Positions 25,067-32,728 of a DNA stretch of 49,673 bases are shown here, piece after piece. The DNA is from Faecalibacterium prausnitzii (GTDB lineage Bacteria > Bacillota > Clostridia > Oscillospirales > Ruminococcaceae): positions 1 to 49,673 of the forward strand of contig SFDE01000013.1 of the NCBI GenBank assembly GCA_004558805.1, written 5' to 3'. The first letter of the stretch is position 1. Each line of letters begins with the position of its first letter. The notes below the pieces were generated by a model. The model was not told the origin of the DNA, did not search any database, and was given only the letters and a program-made list of their open reading frames with translations. The translations under genes and the position numbers were made by a program.

Positions 25067-25969
25067 TCAGCCCAGCCGGATGGCTTCCCGCACGTGTCCG
25101 TGGGAAGCTTCCAGCCGCCGGGCGGCTTCGGCGGCATCGCAGTCTGCCAGCAGCATGGTGATGGCGGTCTTTACGCTGCCCTTTGCCTCGTCGATGGCGT
25201 GGCGTGCCACACTGCGCTCCACCCCGGTGGCGTCCATGACGATGTTCTCGGCACGGGTGTGGAGCTTTTCGTTGGTCTGCATCACGTCCACCATCAGGTT
25301 CTGGTACGCCTTGCCGATGCGCACCATGGAGGCGGTGGAGATCATGTTCAGGATCAGTTTCTGGGCGGTGCCGGATTTGAGCCGGGTGGAGCCGGTAAGC
25401 ACCTCCGGACCGCAGTTCACCTCAATGGCAAGGTCTGCCGCCTTACCCACGGCACTGCCGGGGTTGCAGGCAATAGCGGCGGTGTGGCAGCCCACGCTGC
25501 GGGCGTAGTCCAGTCCCCCCAGCACATAGGGGGTCCGCCCGGAGGCGGCAATGCCCACCACAAAGTCTTTGGCGGTAAGGTGGTGGCTCTGCAGGTCCTG
25601 TACCGCCAGCTCCCGGCTGTCCTCGGCACCTTCCACCGCAACGATGAATGCTTTTTCGCCGCCGGCGATCAGCCCTACCACCATGCCCTGCGGTACGCCG
25701 AAGGTGGGGGGACACTCGGCGGCGTCCAGCACCCCCAGACGTCCGGAGGTACCGGCGCCCATGTAGAACAGCCGTCCCCCCTGCTCAAACGCCTCCACCG
25801 CCCAGGCTGCCGCCTGAGCGATCTGGGGCAGGCACTTGGCGATCGCCAACGGTACCCGGGCGTCCTCCTCGTTCATGACCGTTACGATCTCCAGCTCACT
25901 CATCTGGTCCAGCTGCATGGTCCGGGGATTGCGGGTCTCGGTGGTCATGCCCTTTAAGTCTACTCCCAT
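25067..25969 (-). CDS. murQ: N-acetylmuramic acid 6-phosphate etherase MurQ
   Basis: MurQ removes the lactyl ether from MurNAc-6-phosphate, giving GlcNAc-6-phosphate and D-lactate. The 300-aa protein has a SIS domain with GAGTSGRLGVLDAAECPPTFG (71-91), including E85, the likely catalytic glutamate, and AVEGAED with the second acidic residue near 113-116. Further marks are GIAASGRTPYVLGGLDYAR, TGSTRLKSGTAQKLILNM and the C-terminal helical lid. It is the first gene of the leftward operon murQ-murP-mupG. Confidence 0.95.
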   Translation of the reverse strand: MGVDLKGMTTETRNPRTMQLDQMSELEIVTVMNEEDARVPLAIAKCLPQIAQAAAWAVEAFEQGGRLFYMGAGTSGRLGVLDAAECPPTFGVPQGMVVGLIAGGEKAFIVAVEGAEDSRELAVQDLQSHHLTAKDFVVGIAASGRTPYVLGGLDYARSVGCHTAAIACNPGSAVGKAADLAIEVNCGPEVLTGSTRLKSGTAQKLILNMISTASMVRIGKAYQNLMVDVMQTNEKLHTRAENIVMDATGVERSVARHAIDEAKGSVKTAITMLLADCDAAEAARRLEASHGHVREAIRLG

Positions 25970-26030
25970 TTTGTATGTTACACCTCGATTCTTGTCCGCA
26001 GCAGGTGCGGAACCTGCTGAATGTAACTAA

Positions 26031-26059
26031 ACTATAAACTTTTCAGAACAAAATGTCTA
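26031..26059 (-). promoter_or_regulatory. promoter of murQ-murP-mupG
   Basis: On the minus strand the -35 box TAGACA (26054-26059) and the -10 box TATAGT (26031-26036) are spaced by 17 nt. The -35 box lies inside the palindrome at 26051-26064. Confidence 0.7.
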
Positions 26060-26064
26060 CATTT
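26051..26064. promoter_or_regulatory. operator-like palindrome between murQ and murR
   Basis: AAATGT-CT-ACATTT is a 14-bp inverted repeat. It overlaps the -35 box of the leftward mur promoter and the -35 box of a possible rightward promoter (TCTACA 26056-26061, extended -10 TGGTACAAT 26076-26084). A bound MurR dimer could repress both directions. Confidence 0.5.
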
Positions 26065-26109
26065 GGACGTGTTTGTGGTACAATGTTTCATAGCGGGAGT
26101 TCTTTTTGA

Positions 26110-26137
26110 AAATTTTTCCGCAGATATTGAAAAATTT
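26110..26137. promoter_or_regulatory. second inverted repeat upstream of murR
   Basis: AAATTTTTC (26110-26118) and GAAAAATTT (26129-26137) face each other across 10 nt and overlap the -35 box of the murR promoter at 26127. The spacing is near one helical turn between half-site edges, which suits a dimeric regulator. Confidence 0.4.
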
Positions 26138-26155
26138 GTATACATTGTATAAACT
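26127..26155 (+). promoter_or_regulatory. proximal promoter of murR
   Basis: A -35 box TTGAAA (26127-26132) and a -10 box TAAACT (26150-26155) are spaced by 17 nt. The leader would be about 20 nt. Confidence 0.5.
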
Positions 26156-26182
26156 ACCACAGAGATCAGCGAGGTATTCCAG

Positions 26183-27037
26183 ATGCAGAATGTTCTTTTA
26201 CGGCTCCGGGAGGTCGTCCCTTCCCTCAGCAGTACCGAGCGGCAGATCGCCCGGTACATCCTTGCAAACCCCAACGAGACCACCCTGCTCACCATCCGGC
26301 AGCTGGCGCAGCGGACCTTTTCTTCCCCTTCCAGCGTGGTGCGGGTCTGCCGTGCCATCGGCTTTGGGGGCTACAAGGAGCTGCGCCACGCCCTGACGCG
26401 GGAGATCGCAGCACTGGGAGAAACCGGCAGCCACCGGGAGCAGGACATCAGCCCGCAGGACAGCCTGCAGGAGATCGTGGACAAGGTGACCCGGAACAAC
26501 ATCCAGTGCCTGCAGGACACCCGGCAGCTGCTGCTGTTGGACCAGCTGGAACAGTGCGTGGATCTGGTGGCGCAGGCACGGACGGTGCTGCTGTTTGGCA
26601 TCGGATCCTCCCTGTGCGTGGCAAAGGACACCTATTTAAAATTCCTGCGGCTGGACAAGCCCTGTGTGGTCAACGAGGACTCCCACTCCCAGCTTTTGCA
26701 GGCACGGAACGCCAAGCCGGAGGATGTGAGCATCGTGTTTTCCTACTCCGGGCAGACCGCCGAGATGATCCAGTGCATCCGGGAGATGAAGGCAAACGGG
26801 GTGCCGGTGATCGCCGTCACCCGCTACTATCCCAGCGAGGTGGCGCAGCTGGCAGACCATGTGCTGTATGTGGCGGCAAACGAGTCGCTGTTCCGCAACG
26901 GCGCCATGTCCTCCCGGATGTCCCAGCTCAACGTCATGGATATCCTGTACACCGCCTATGCCAGCCGCAACTACGAGGACACCCTGCGCCGCCTGACCCG
27001 GACCCACATCGCCAAGGATGGCGCAGAGCCCCGGTGA
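26183..27037 (+). CDS. murR: RpiR-family regulator, probable MurR
   Basis: This 284-aa regulator has an N-terminal RpiR helix-turn-helix domain (1-77; LSSTERQIARYILANPNE and SPSSVVRVCRAIGFGGYKELR) and a C-terminal SIS sugar-phosphate domain (about 115-245; VLLFGIGSSLCVAKD and IVFSYSGQTAEMIQ). The family senses phosphosugars; MurR proteins respond to MurNAc-6-phosphate. Divergent placement next to murQ and the shared palindromic region support control of the mur genes and of itself. Whether it represses or activates cannot be read here. Confidence 0.88.
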   Translation: MQNVLLRLREVVPSLSSTERQIARYILANPNETTLLTIRQLAQRTFSSPSSVVRVCRAIGFGGYKELRHALTREIAALGETGSHREQDISPQDSLQEIVDKVTRNNIQCLQDTRQLLLLDQLEQCVDLVAQARTVLLFGIGSSLCVAKDTYLKFLRLDKPCVVNEDSHSQLLQARNAKPEDVSIVFSYSGQTAEMIQCIREMKANGVPVIAVTRYYPSEVAQLADHVLYVAANESLFRNGAMSSRMSQLNVMDILYTAYASRNYEDTLRRLTRTHIAKDGAEPR

Positions 27038-27107
27038 CCCGGCTCTGGCAATCTGTGCAAAAGAGGGGAAAGGTTTTTGTGCCTTTCACCAAAAAGCCCA
27101 AAGGTAC

Positions 27108-27136
27108 TTGCTTTTTTGCGAAAGACAGGGTATGAT
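27108..27136 (+). promoter_or_regulatory. promoter of the glpA-like operon
   Basis: A -35 box TTGCTT (27108-27113) and a -10 box TATGAT (27131-27136) are spaced by 17 nt. The transcript would start near 27143, giving a leader of about 140 nt that contains a terminator. Confidence 0.65.
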
Positions 27137-27170
27137 AAACACAACAAATGCTGTTTGTTTCAAGAGATAT

Positions 27171-27220
27171 GAGCGAAACGGACAAGGGCAGTTGCCTTTG
27201 GTTCGGTTCGCTCTTTTTTT
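27171..27220 (+). terminator. leader terminator before the glpA-like gene (antitermination candidate)
   Basis: GAGCGAA (27171-27177) pairs with TTCGCTC (27207-27213), continued by an imperfect inner stem with AGGGC/GCCTT and a GTT loop, and followed by seven T (27214-27220). It lies between the promoter and the ribosome binding site. The same layout and similar sequence occur before glpK at 32201-32258. In Bacillus the glp leaders are read through with the help of GlpP; a similar control is likely here. Confidence 0.72.
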
Positions 27221-27282
27221 GTACAAACAAGGACACCCGGGTCCCCATGGGTCAGGGAGGAACTGACAGGAGGAAAAGAACA

Positions 27283-28728
27283 ATGTATGATGTAGCAATC
27301 ATCGGCTGTGGTGTCATCGGTGCCGCCGCAGCCTACGCACTGTCCCGCTACGACAACAAGGTGGTCATCCTTGAGGCGGAGAACGACGTGGCAGACTGCA
27401 CCACCAAGGCGAACAGCGCCATTCTTCATGCGGGCTACGACCCCGCCCCCGGCACCCGCATGGCAAAGCTGAACGTGCGGGGCGTGGCGCTGGCAAAGGA
27501 GATCTGCGCCAAGCTGGACGTTGCCTACAAGCAGTGCGGCTCTCTGGTGCTGGCGCTGGACGAGAAGGAACTGCCCCACCTGCAGCACCTGTTTGAGAAC
27601 GGCACTGCCAACGGTGTGCCGGGCATGAAGATCCTCTCCAAGGAAGAGACCCTTGCCATGGAGCCGGGTCTGTCCGATAAGGTCTGCGGTGCTCTGTGGG
27701 CACCCAGCGCCGCCATCGTGAACCCCTGGGAGTATGCCCTTGCCATGACCGAAGTGGCGGTCCGCAACGGCGTGGAGCTGCGCCGGAACTGCAAGGTCAC
27801 CGACGCCGAAGCCATCGAGGGCGGCTATCGCCTGACCGTGCCCGGCGGCACGGTGGAAACACGCTGCGTCATCAACGCTGCCGGCATCTGGGCGGATAAG
27901 GTCCACTCCATGGTGGAGCCGGCAAACTTCCACATCATCCCCACCCGTGGCGAGTACTACCTGCTGGACAAGAGCGAGGGTACCCGGGTGAGCCACGTGA
28001 TCTTCCAGTGCCCCAACGAGCTGGGCAAGGGCGTTCTGGTGGCACCCACCGTCCACGGCAATCTGCTGGTGGGTCCCAACGCAGTGCCGGTGGAAGGCAA
28101 CGACACCTCCTGCACCAGCAGCGGTCTGGAATTTGTCAAGACCACCGCACAGCGCAGCGTTCCCGGCATCAACTTTGGCGAGTCCATCCGCAGCTTTGCC
28201 GGTGTCCGTGCCAACCTGGACGTGGACGACTTTATCATCGGAGAAGAGCCGGAAGCACCGGGCTGGATCGATCTTGCCGGCATGAAGAGCCCCGGTCTGT
28301 CCGCCGCTCCCGCTGTGGCAGAAGAGGCAATCGCCATCCTGAAGGACCGTGGCGTTCTGGGCGCAGAAAAGCCGGACTACAAGGACGGTCGCCGTCACAT
28401 CCGGTTCAAGGAGCTTTCCGCTGAGGAAAAGGCAGCTCTGGTCAAGGAGCAGCCCGCCTACGGCAGAGTCATCTGCCGCTGCGAGACCATCACCGAGGGC
28501 GAGATCCTTGCAGCCCTCCACAGCGAGGTACCTGCCAACACCATCGACGGCGTCAAGCGCCGTGCCGGTGCCGGCATGGGTCGCTGCCAGGGCGGCTTCT
28601 GCGGTCCCCGTGTGCTGGAGCTCATCAGCCGGGAACTGGGCATGAGCCCGCTGGACATCCTGCAGGACAAGAACGGTTCCAATGTTCTGGTCAGCGAAAC
28701 GAAGGTAGGAGGAAAGAACAATGGTTGA
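27283..28728 (+). CDS. FAD-dependent glycerol-3-phosphate dehydrogenase-like protein with BFD Fe-S domain (GlpA-like)
   Basis: This 481-aa flavoprotein would oxidise glycerol-3-phosphate to dihydroxyacetone phosphate. The DAO-type FAD domain starts with VAIIGCGVIGAAAAYAL and contains KANSAILHAGYD and RPTRGEYYLL-like segments (PTRGEYYLLDKSEG), with GVRANLDVDDFIIGEE toward the end. A BFD-type [2Fe-2S] domain (about 395-450) carries C398, C400, C435 and C440 in ICRCET and GRCQGGFCGPR. The ATG lies 9 nt after AGGAGG. It overlaps the next gene by 8 nt. The presence of glpK nearby supports the substrate; a 2-hydroxyglutarate (LhgO-like) role is the main alternative. Confidence 0.85.
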   Translation: MYDVAIIGCGVIGAAAAYALSRYDNKVVILEAENDVADCTTKANSAILHAGYDPAPGTRMAKLNVRGVALAKEICAKLDVAYKQCGSLVLALDEKELPHLQHLFENGTANGVPGMKILSKEETLAMEPGLSDKVCGALWAPSAAIVNPWEYALAMTEVAVRNGVELRRNCKVTDAEAIEGGYRLTVPGGTVETRCVINAAGIWADKVHSMVEPANFHIIPTRGEYYLLDKSEGTRVSHVIFQCPNELGKGVLVAPTVHGNLLVGPNAVPVEGNDTSCTSSGLEFVKTTAQRSVPGINFGESIRSFAGVRANLDVDDFIIGEEPEAPGWIDLAGMKSPGLSAAPAVAEEAIAILKDRGVLGAEKPDYKDGRRHIRFKELSAEEKAALVKEQPAYGRVICRCETITEGEILAALHSEVPANTIDGVKRRAGAGMGRCQGGFCGPRVLELISRELGMSPLDILQDKNGSNVLVSETKVGGKNNG

Positions 28729-29974
28729 TCTGGTGATTATCGGCGGCGGTCCTGCTGGTCTTGCAGCCGCCTGCAAAGCATGGGAAAGTGGTCTCCGGGA
28801 CATCCTGATCCTGGAGCGTGATAAGGAGCTGGGCGGCATCCTGAACCAGTGCATCCACAACGGCTTCGGTCTCCACCGGTTCGGCGAGCAGCTCACCGGT
28901 CCCGAGTACGCCGGACGGTTCATTGATATGCTGAAGGACACCGGCGTAAAGGTGCAGCTGGACACCATGGTGCTGGAAGTGACTCCGGACAAGAAGGTCC
29001 ACTGCGTGTCCAAGGAATACGGTTACCAGATCATCGAGGCAAAGAGCATCGTTCTGGGCATGGGCTGCCGGGAGCGCACCCGCGGCGCCATCGGTACCCC
29101 GGGCACCCGCCCTGCCGGCGTCTACACCGCCGGTGCCGCCCAGCGGTATGTGAACATGGAAGGCTACATGGTGGGCAAGCGTGTGCTGATCCTGGGCAGC
29201 GGCGATATCGGCTTGATCATGGCACGCCGCATGACTCTGGAAGGCGCAAAGGTGCTGGCATGCGTAGAGGTGATGCCCTACTCCGGCGGCTTGACCCGCA
29301 ACATCGTCCAGTGCCTCAACGACTTTGATATCCCCCTGTACCTCTCCCACACCATCGTGGACATTCAGGGCAAGAACCGGGTGGAAAAGGCGATCGTGGC
29401 AGAAATCGGTCCCGACCGCAAGCCCATCCCCGGCACCGAGATGGAGTTTGACGTGGACACCATCCTGCTGAGCGTGGGTCTGATCCCGGAAAACGAGCTG
29501 ACCAAGCAGGCAGGCATCGAGATGGACCCCCGCACCAAGGGCGCTGTGGTCTATGAGAACATGGAGACCAGCATCCCCGGCGTCTTTGCCTGCGGCAACG
29601 TGGTGCAGGTCCACGATCTGGTGGACTTTGTTTCCGGCGAAAGTGAGCTGGCAGGCGTGGCAGCGGCAAACTACGTCCAGAACGGTCCCGTTGCTCAGGG
29701 TCGTGTGCTGAACGTGAAGCCCGGTGCAGACCTTGGCTACACCCTGCCCCAGCGCATCCGTCTGGAAGGCGTGGAAAAGAGCACCAACGTTTCCTTCCGT
29801 GTCCGCCGCATCTGCGGCAAGAGCACCATTCTGGTAAAGAGCGGGGATACGGTCATCGCCCGGTTCAAGCGGGACCGCCTTGCTCCCGGCGAGATGGAGC
29901 ACATCGCCCTGCCCAGAGTTCTGCTGGACCGGGCACCGGTGGACGAAGTGACCATTGAGATCGAGGAGGCATGA
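28721..29974 (+). CDS. NAD(P)/FAD-dependent oxidoreductase, partner of the GlpA-like protein
   Basis: This 417-aa pyridine-nucleotide-disulfide-type flavoprotein has an FAD motif IIGGGPAGLAAA at the N terminus, ELGGILNQCIHNGFGLHRFG, a second dinucleotide motif ILGSGDIGLIMARRM near residue 150, and the C-terminal FAD segment GVFACGNVVQVHDLVD. It would pass electrons from the GlpA-like dehydrogenase to NAD(P) or another carrier. The start lies 8 nt after AGGAGG inside the end of the previous gene. The pair plus DUF1667 forms a conserved three-gene unit in anaerobic Firmicutes. Confidence 0.83.
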   Translation: MVDLVIIGGGPAGLAAACKAWESGLRDILILERDKELGGILNQCIHNGFGLHRFGEQLTGPEYAGRFIDMLKDTGVKVQLDTMVLEVTPDKKVHCVSKEYGYQIIEAKSIVLGMGCRERTRGAIGTPGTRPAGVYTAGAAQRYVNMEGYMVGKRVLILGSGDIGLIMARRMTLEGAKVLACVEVMPYSGGLTRNIVQCLNDFDIPLYLSHTIVDIQGKNRVEKAIVAEIGPDRKPIPGTEMEFDVDTILLSVGLIPENELTKQAGIEMDPRTKGAVVYENMETSIPGVFACGNVVQVHDLVDFVSGESELAGVAAANYVQNGPVAQGRVLNVKPGADLGYTLPQRIRLEGVEKSTNVSFRVRRICGKSTILVKSGDTVIARFKRDRLAPGEMEHIALPRVLLDRAPVDEVTIEIEEA

Positions 29975-29979
29975 GTCAT

Positions 29980-30327
29980 ATGAAAGAAGTAATTTGCACC
30001 TGCTGCCCTCAGGGCTGCCATCTGCAGGTGGATGAGGCAAACGACTACAAGGTAACCGGCAACGGCTGCCCCAACGGCATCGCCTACGGCAAAGAGGAGC
30101 TGACCCATCCCACCCGCATCATCACCAGCACCGTCCGTGCCGAGGGCGGCATCCACTCCCGCTGCCCCGTCAAGACCTCTCAGCCTGTGCCCAAGGGACA
30201 GATGGCACAGGTGGTGGCAGCGCTGGACAGCGTGGTGCTCCACACCCCCATCCATGTGGGCGATGTGGTGATCCGGAACGTCTGCGGCACCGGTGCGGAT
30301 ATCGTCACCTGCCGGAACATGGACTGA
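29980..30327 (+). CDS. DUF1667 cysteine-rich protein
   Basis: This 115-aa protein has cysteine clusters CTCCPQGC at the N terminus, GNGCPNG, SRCPVKTS and a C-terminal CGTGADIVTC. The pattern suggests metal or Fe-S cluster binding. DUF1667 proteins occur after GlpA/GlpB-like pairs and may be the electron-transfer third subunit; this is family context, not shown by the sequence. I chose the ATG at 29980, ten nt after GAGGAGG, because the ATG at 29971 is only one nt from that site. A strong terminator follows. Confidence 0.85.
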   Translation: MKEVICTCCPQGCHLQVDEANDYKVTGNGCPNGIAYGKEELTHPTRIITSTVRAEGGIHSRCPVKTSQPVPKGQMAQVVAALDSVVLHTPIHVGDVVIRNVCGTGADIVTCRNMD

Positions 30328-30382
30328 TCACCGGAGCTTTTTAATGGATCTCTTTCCTTTCCATTAGAAGATAGTCAGAAGG

Positions 30383-30414
30383 ACCGGGGCACCTTACTTG
30401 GTGCCCCGGTTTTT
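30383..30414 (+). terminator. intrinsic terminator of the glpA-like operon
   Basis: ACCGGGGCACC (30383-30393) pairs perfectly with GGTGCCCCGGT (30400-30410) around TTACTT and is followed by TTTT. Confidence 0.92.
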
Positions 30415-30454
30415 CTATGCGTGGTGAGAGCTTATAAAAAAGCATCTGCAAAAG

Positions 30455-30598
30455 CTCTTGGTCTTGCCAAGGGCTCTCCCCTTGGGAGAGCTGTCACCGC
30501 AGGGGACTGAGAGGGCGAGGACGCTATCCGCCGCACCGCCCAAGGCTCCCCTGAAAGGGGAGCTGGCGCACGGAGTGCGACTGAGGGGTATCAGCTGC
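30455..30598. repeat. dispersed GC-rich intergenic repeat, variant copy
   Basis: Two hairpin units are seen: CTCTCCCCTTGGGAGAG followed by CTGTCACCGCAGGGGACTGA, and GGCTCCCCTGAAAGGGGAGC followed by GCGCACGGAGTGCGACTGAG. The order hairpin, short hairpin, ACTGAGRGG is the same as in the other copies. It lies between two convergent terminators; no gene is seen in 30328-30670. Confidence 0.65.
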
Positions 30599-30601
30599 AC
30601 C

Positions 30602-30643
30602 AGAAAAATGCCCCGCCAGGTTTTGTAGAACCCGGCGGGGCAT
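30602..30643 (-). terminator. intrinsic terminator of glpK
   Basis: On the minus strand ATGCCCCGCCGGGTT pairs with AACCTGGCGGGGCAT around a 6-7 nt loop and is followed by TTTTTCTG. Confidence 0.88.
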
Positions 30644-30670
30644 GATTATTGATGCTGCATTCTAGGCGTA

Positions 30671-32173
30671 TTATGCCTCGTGGTCTGCCCAGTCCTGACT
30701 GCGACCCACAGCCTTGTGCCAGCCCTTTACCAGCTTGTCCCGCTGGGCTGCTTCCATCTTGGGCTCAAAGAGCTGGTTGCAGTTCCACAGGTGGCTGATC
30801 TCCTCCCGGCTCTTCCAGACGCCGGTGGCAAGACCTGCCAGATAGGCGGCACCCAGAGCGGTGGTCTCCCGGATCGCCGGGCGCAGCACCTCTTTGTTCA
30901 GGATGTCGGACTGGAACTGCATCAGGAACTGGTCCCGGCTGGCGCCGCCGTCCACTTTCAGGGTGTTGATGGTGATGCCGGTGTCCTTTTCCATTGCCCA
31001 CATCAGGTCGGCGCTCTGGTAGGCGATGGACTCCTCCGCCGCCCGGATGATGTGGTTCTGGGTGGTGCCACGGGTGATGCCCAGAATGGCGCCCCGGGCG
31101 TACATATCCCAGTAGGGAGCGCCCAGACCGGTAAAGGCAGGCACGATGTACACGCCGCCGTTGTCCGGCACCTTTTTGGCGTAGTACTCGGAATCGCAGC
31201 TCTCCTGGATCATGTGCATGCCGTCCCGGATCCACTGGATCACAGCGCCGCCCACGAACACCGAGCCCTCCAGCGCATACTCTACTTCGCCGTTGAGGCT
31301 GATGGCAATGGTGGTCACCAGACCGTTCTTGCTCTGATAGATCTCCTTGCCGGTGTTCATCAACAGGAAACAGCCGGTGCCGTAGGTGTTCTTTACGTCA
31401 CCGGGAGCAAAGCAGCCCTGTCCGAACAGCGCCGCCTGCTGGTCGCCGGCAATGCCTGCCACCGGCACATCCACGCCCTGAATGTTGGTGTAGCCGTAGA
31501 CCTCGCTGGAGTCCTTCACGCTGGGCAGGATGGAGCGGGGGATGTCCATTGCCTTCAGCAGGGTGTCGTCCCAGTCCAGGGTGCGGATGTTGTACAGCAT
31601 GGTGCGGCTGGCGTTGGTGCGGTCGGTGACATGGACTTTGCCGCCGGTGAGCTTCCACACCAGCCAGGTATCCACGGTGCCAAAGAGCAGCTCCCCGGCT
31701 TCTGCCTTTTCCCGTGCCCCGGGCACGTTGTTCAGGATCCACTGGATCTTGGTGGCAGAGAAGTAGGCGTCGGGCACAAGACCGGTGTTCTCCCGGATGT
31801 AGTCCGCCATGCCGGGGGTCTTTAACAGCTCATCCACCAGAGAGGCGGTGCGGCGGCACTGCCAGACGATGGCGTTGTACACCGGACGACCGGTGTTCTT
31901 GTCCCACAGGATGGTGGTTTCCCGCTGGTTGGTGATGCCGATGCCGGCAATGTCCCGGGGGTCCACGCCGCTCTGGGCAATGACCTCATTCATCACGCCG
32001 TACTGGCTGGACCAGATCTCCATGGGGTTGTGCTCCACCCAGCCCTGATGAGGGTAGATCTGCTCAAACTCCCGCTGCTGGACACAGAGGATGTTCTGCT
32101 CGTTGTCAAACAGAATGGCGCGGCTGCTGGTGGTACCCTGATCCAAAGAGAGGATGTACTTGGTCTGGCTCAT
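30671..32173 (-). CDS. glpK: glycerol kinase
   Basis: Glycerol kinase uses ATP to make glycerol-3-phosphate. The 500-aa protein matches the family in length. Marks are the N-terminal LSLDQGTTSSRAILFD, WVEHNPMEIW, GITNQRETTILWD, the substrate-site segment QCRRTA, GTVDTWLVWKLTGGKVHVTD, the ATP-site region GIAGDQQAALFGQ with NTYGTGCF, and LKVDGGASRDQFLMQFQSD. The ATG at 32173 lies 7 nt after AAAGGAG. The product feeds the GlpA-like dehydrogenase across the convergent terminators. No glycerol facilitator gene is in the window. Confidence 0.97.
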   Translation of the reverse strand: MSQTKYILSLDQGTTSSRAILFDNEQNILCVQQREFEQIYPHQGWVEHNPMEIWSSQYGVMNEVIAQSGVDPRDIAGIGITNQRETTILWDKNTGRPVYNAIVWQCRRTASLVDELLKTPGMADYIRENTGLVPDAYFSATKIQWILNNVPGAREKAEAGELLFGTVDTWLVWKLTGGKVHVTDRTNASRTMLYNIRTLDWDDTLLKAMDIPRSILPSVKDSSEVYGYTNIQGVDVPVAGIAGDQQAALFGQGCFAPGDVKNTYGTGCFLLMNTGKEIYQSKNGLVTTIAISLNGEVEYALEGSVFVGGAVIQWIRDGMHMIQESCDSEYYAKKVPDNGGVYIVPAFTGLGAPYWDMYARGAILGITRGTTQNHIIRAAEESIAYQSADLMWAMEKDTGITINTLKVDGGASRDQFLMQFQSDILNKEVLRPAIRETTALGAAYLAGLATGVWKSREEISHLWNCNQLFEPKMEAAQRDKLVKGWHKAVGRSQDWADHEA

Positions 32174-32200
32174 AGCAATTCTCCTTTTTCTGAAGATGAT

Positions 32201-32258
32201 CACAAAACAAAAGGAGAGCGCACCAAACAAAGCTGTTTTGCTTTGTCTGTCACTCTCC
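32201..32258 (-). terminator. leader terminator before glpK (antitermination candidate)
   Basis: On the minus strand GGAGAG pairs with CTCTCC at the base, CAAAGC pairs with GCTTTG near the loop, and TTTTGTTTTG follows. It lies between the glpK promoter and start. The descending side shares TTTG, GGT and CGCTCT in the same order with the glpA-like leader at 27171. Confidence 0.72.
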
Positions 32259-32285
32259 TGCTCTGTGCAAACAATTTCTACGCTC

Positions 32286-32314
32286 ATTGTACACTTTCTG
32301 CAGGAAAAAAACAA
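32286..32314 (-). promoter_or_regulatory. promoter of glpK
   Basis: On the minus strand the -35 box TTGTTT (32309-32314) and the -10 box TACAAT (32286-32291) are spaced by 17 nt. Confidence 0.75.
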
Positions 32315-32424
32315 GCTCTCCAGAACATTTTGGGGACTGTGCACAAAGCCTTTGCGCCGGGGTTGAACACTCTGCCGGAACATCGGGTTTTTGCGTCCTG
32401 CAAGAAGAAATCCCCGGCAGGATA

Positions 32425-32433
32425 TGCTATAAT
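32425..32433 (+). promoter_or_regulatory. extended -10 promoter of the DUF1653 gene
   Basis: TGCTATAAT is a perfect extended -10 element 31 nt before the start codon. The -35 region is weak. Confidence 0.6.
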
Positions 32434-32464
32434 AAGAAAAAACGGAAGAAAAGAGGAATTGCAG

Positions 32465-32692
32465 ATGAAGGCGTTTCAGTACGACGTCCGCCCCGGGCGC
32501 TACCGCCACTTCAAGGGTGGAGAATACGAGGTGCTGGGCATGGCACACCACAGCGAGACCGAAGAAGAACTGGTAGTGTACCGTCCCCTGTACAACGACA
32601 GCGGGTTGTGGGTGCGTCCCGCCGCCATGTGGTGCGAGACCGTGGAGCGGGACGGCAAGATCCAACCCCGGTTTGCCCGGATCGAAGAATGA
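32465..32692 (+). CDS. DUF1653 domain protein
   Basis: This 75-aa protein matches the DUF1653 family: the opening RPGRYRHFKGGEYEVLGMAHHSETEEELVVYRPLYNDSGLWVRPAAMW is the domain itself, which folds as a small beta-barrel. Its function is unknown. The ATG at 32465 follows AGAGGAATTGCAG. It stands alone behind its own promoter. Confidence 0.85.
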   Translation: MKAFQYDVRPGRYRHFKGGEYEVLGMAHHSETEEELVVYRPLYNDSGLWVRPAAMWCETVERDGKIQPRFARIEE

Positions 32693-32728
32693 GCGCAGCG
32701 CCGCAAAAAGCACGGGAGGGAAAGTTTC

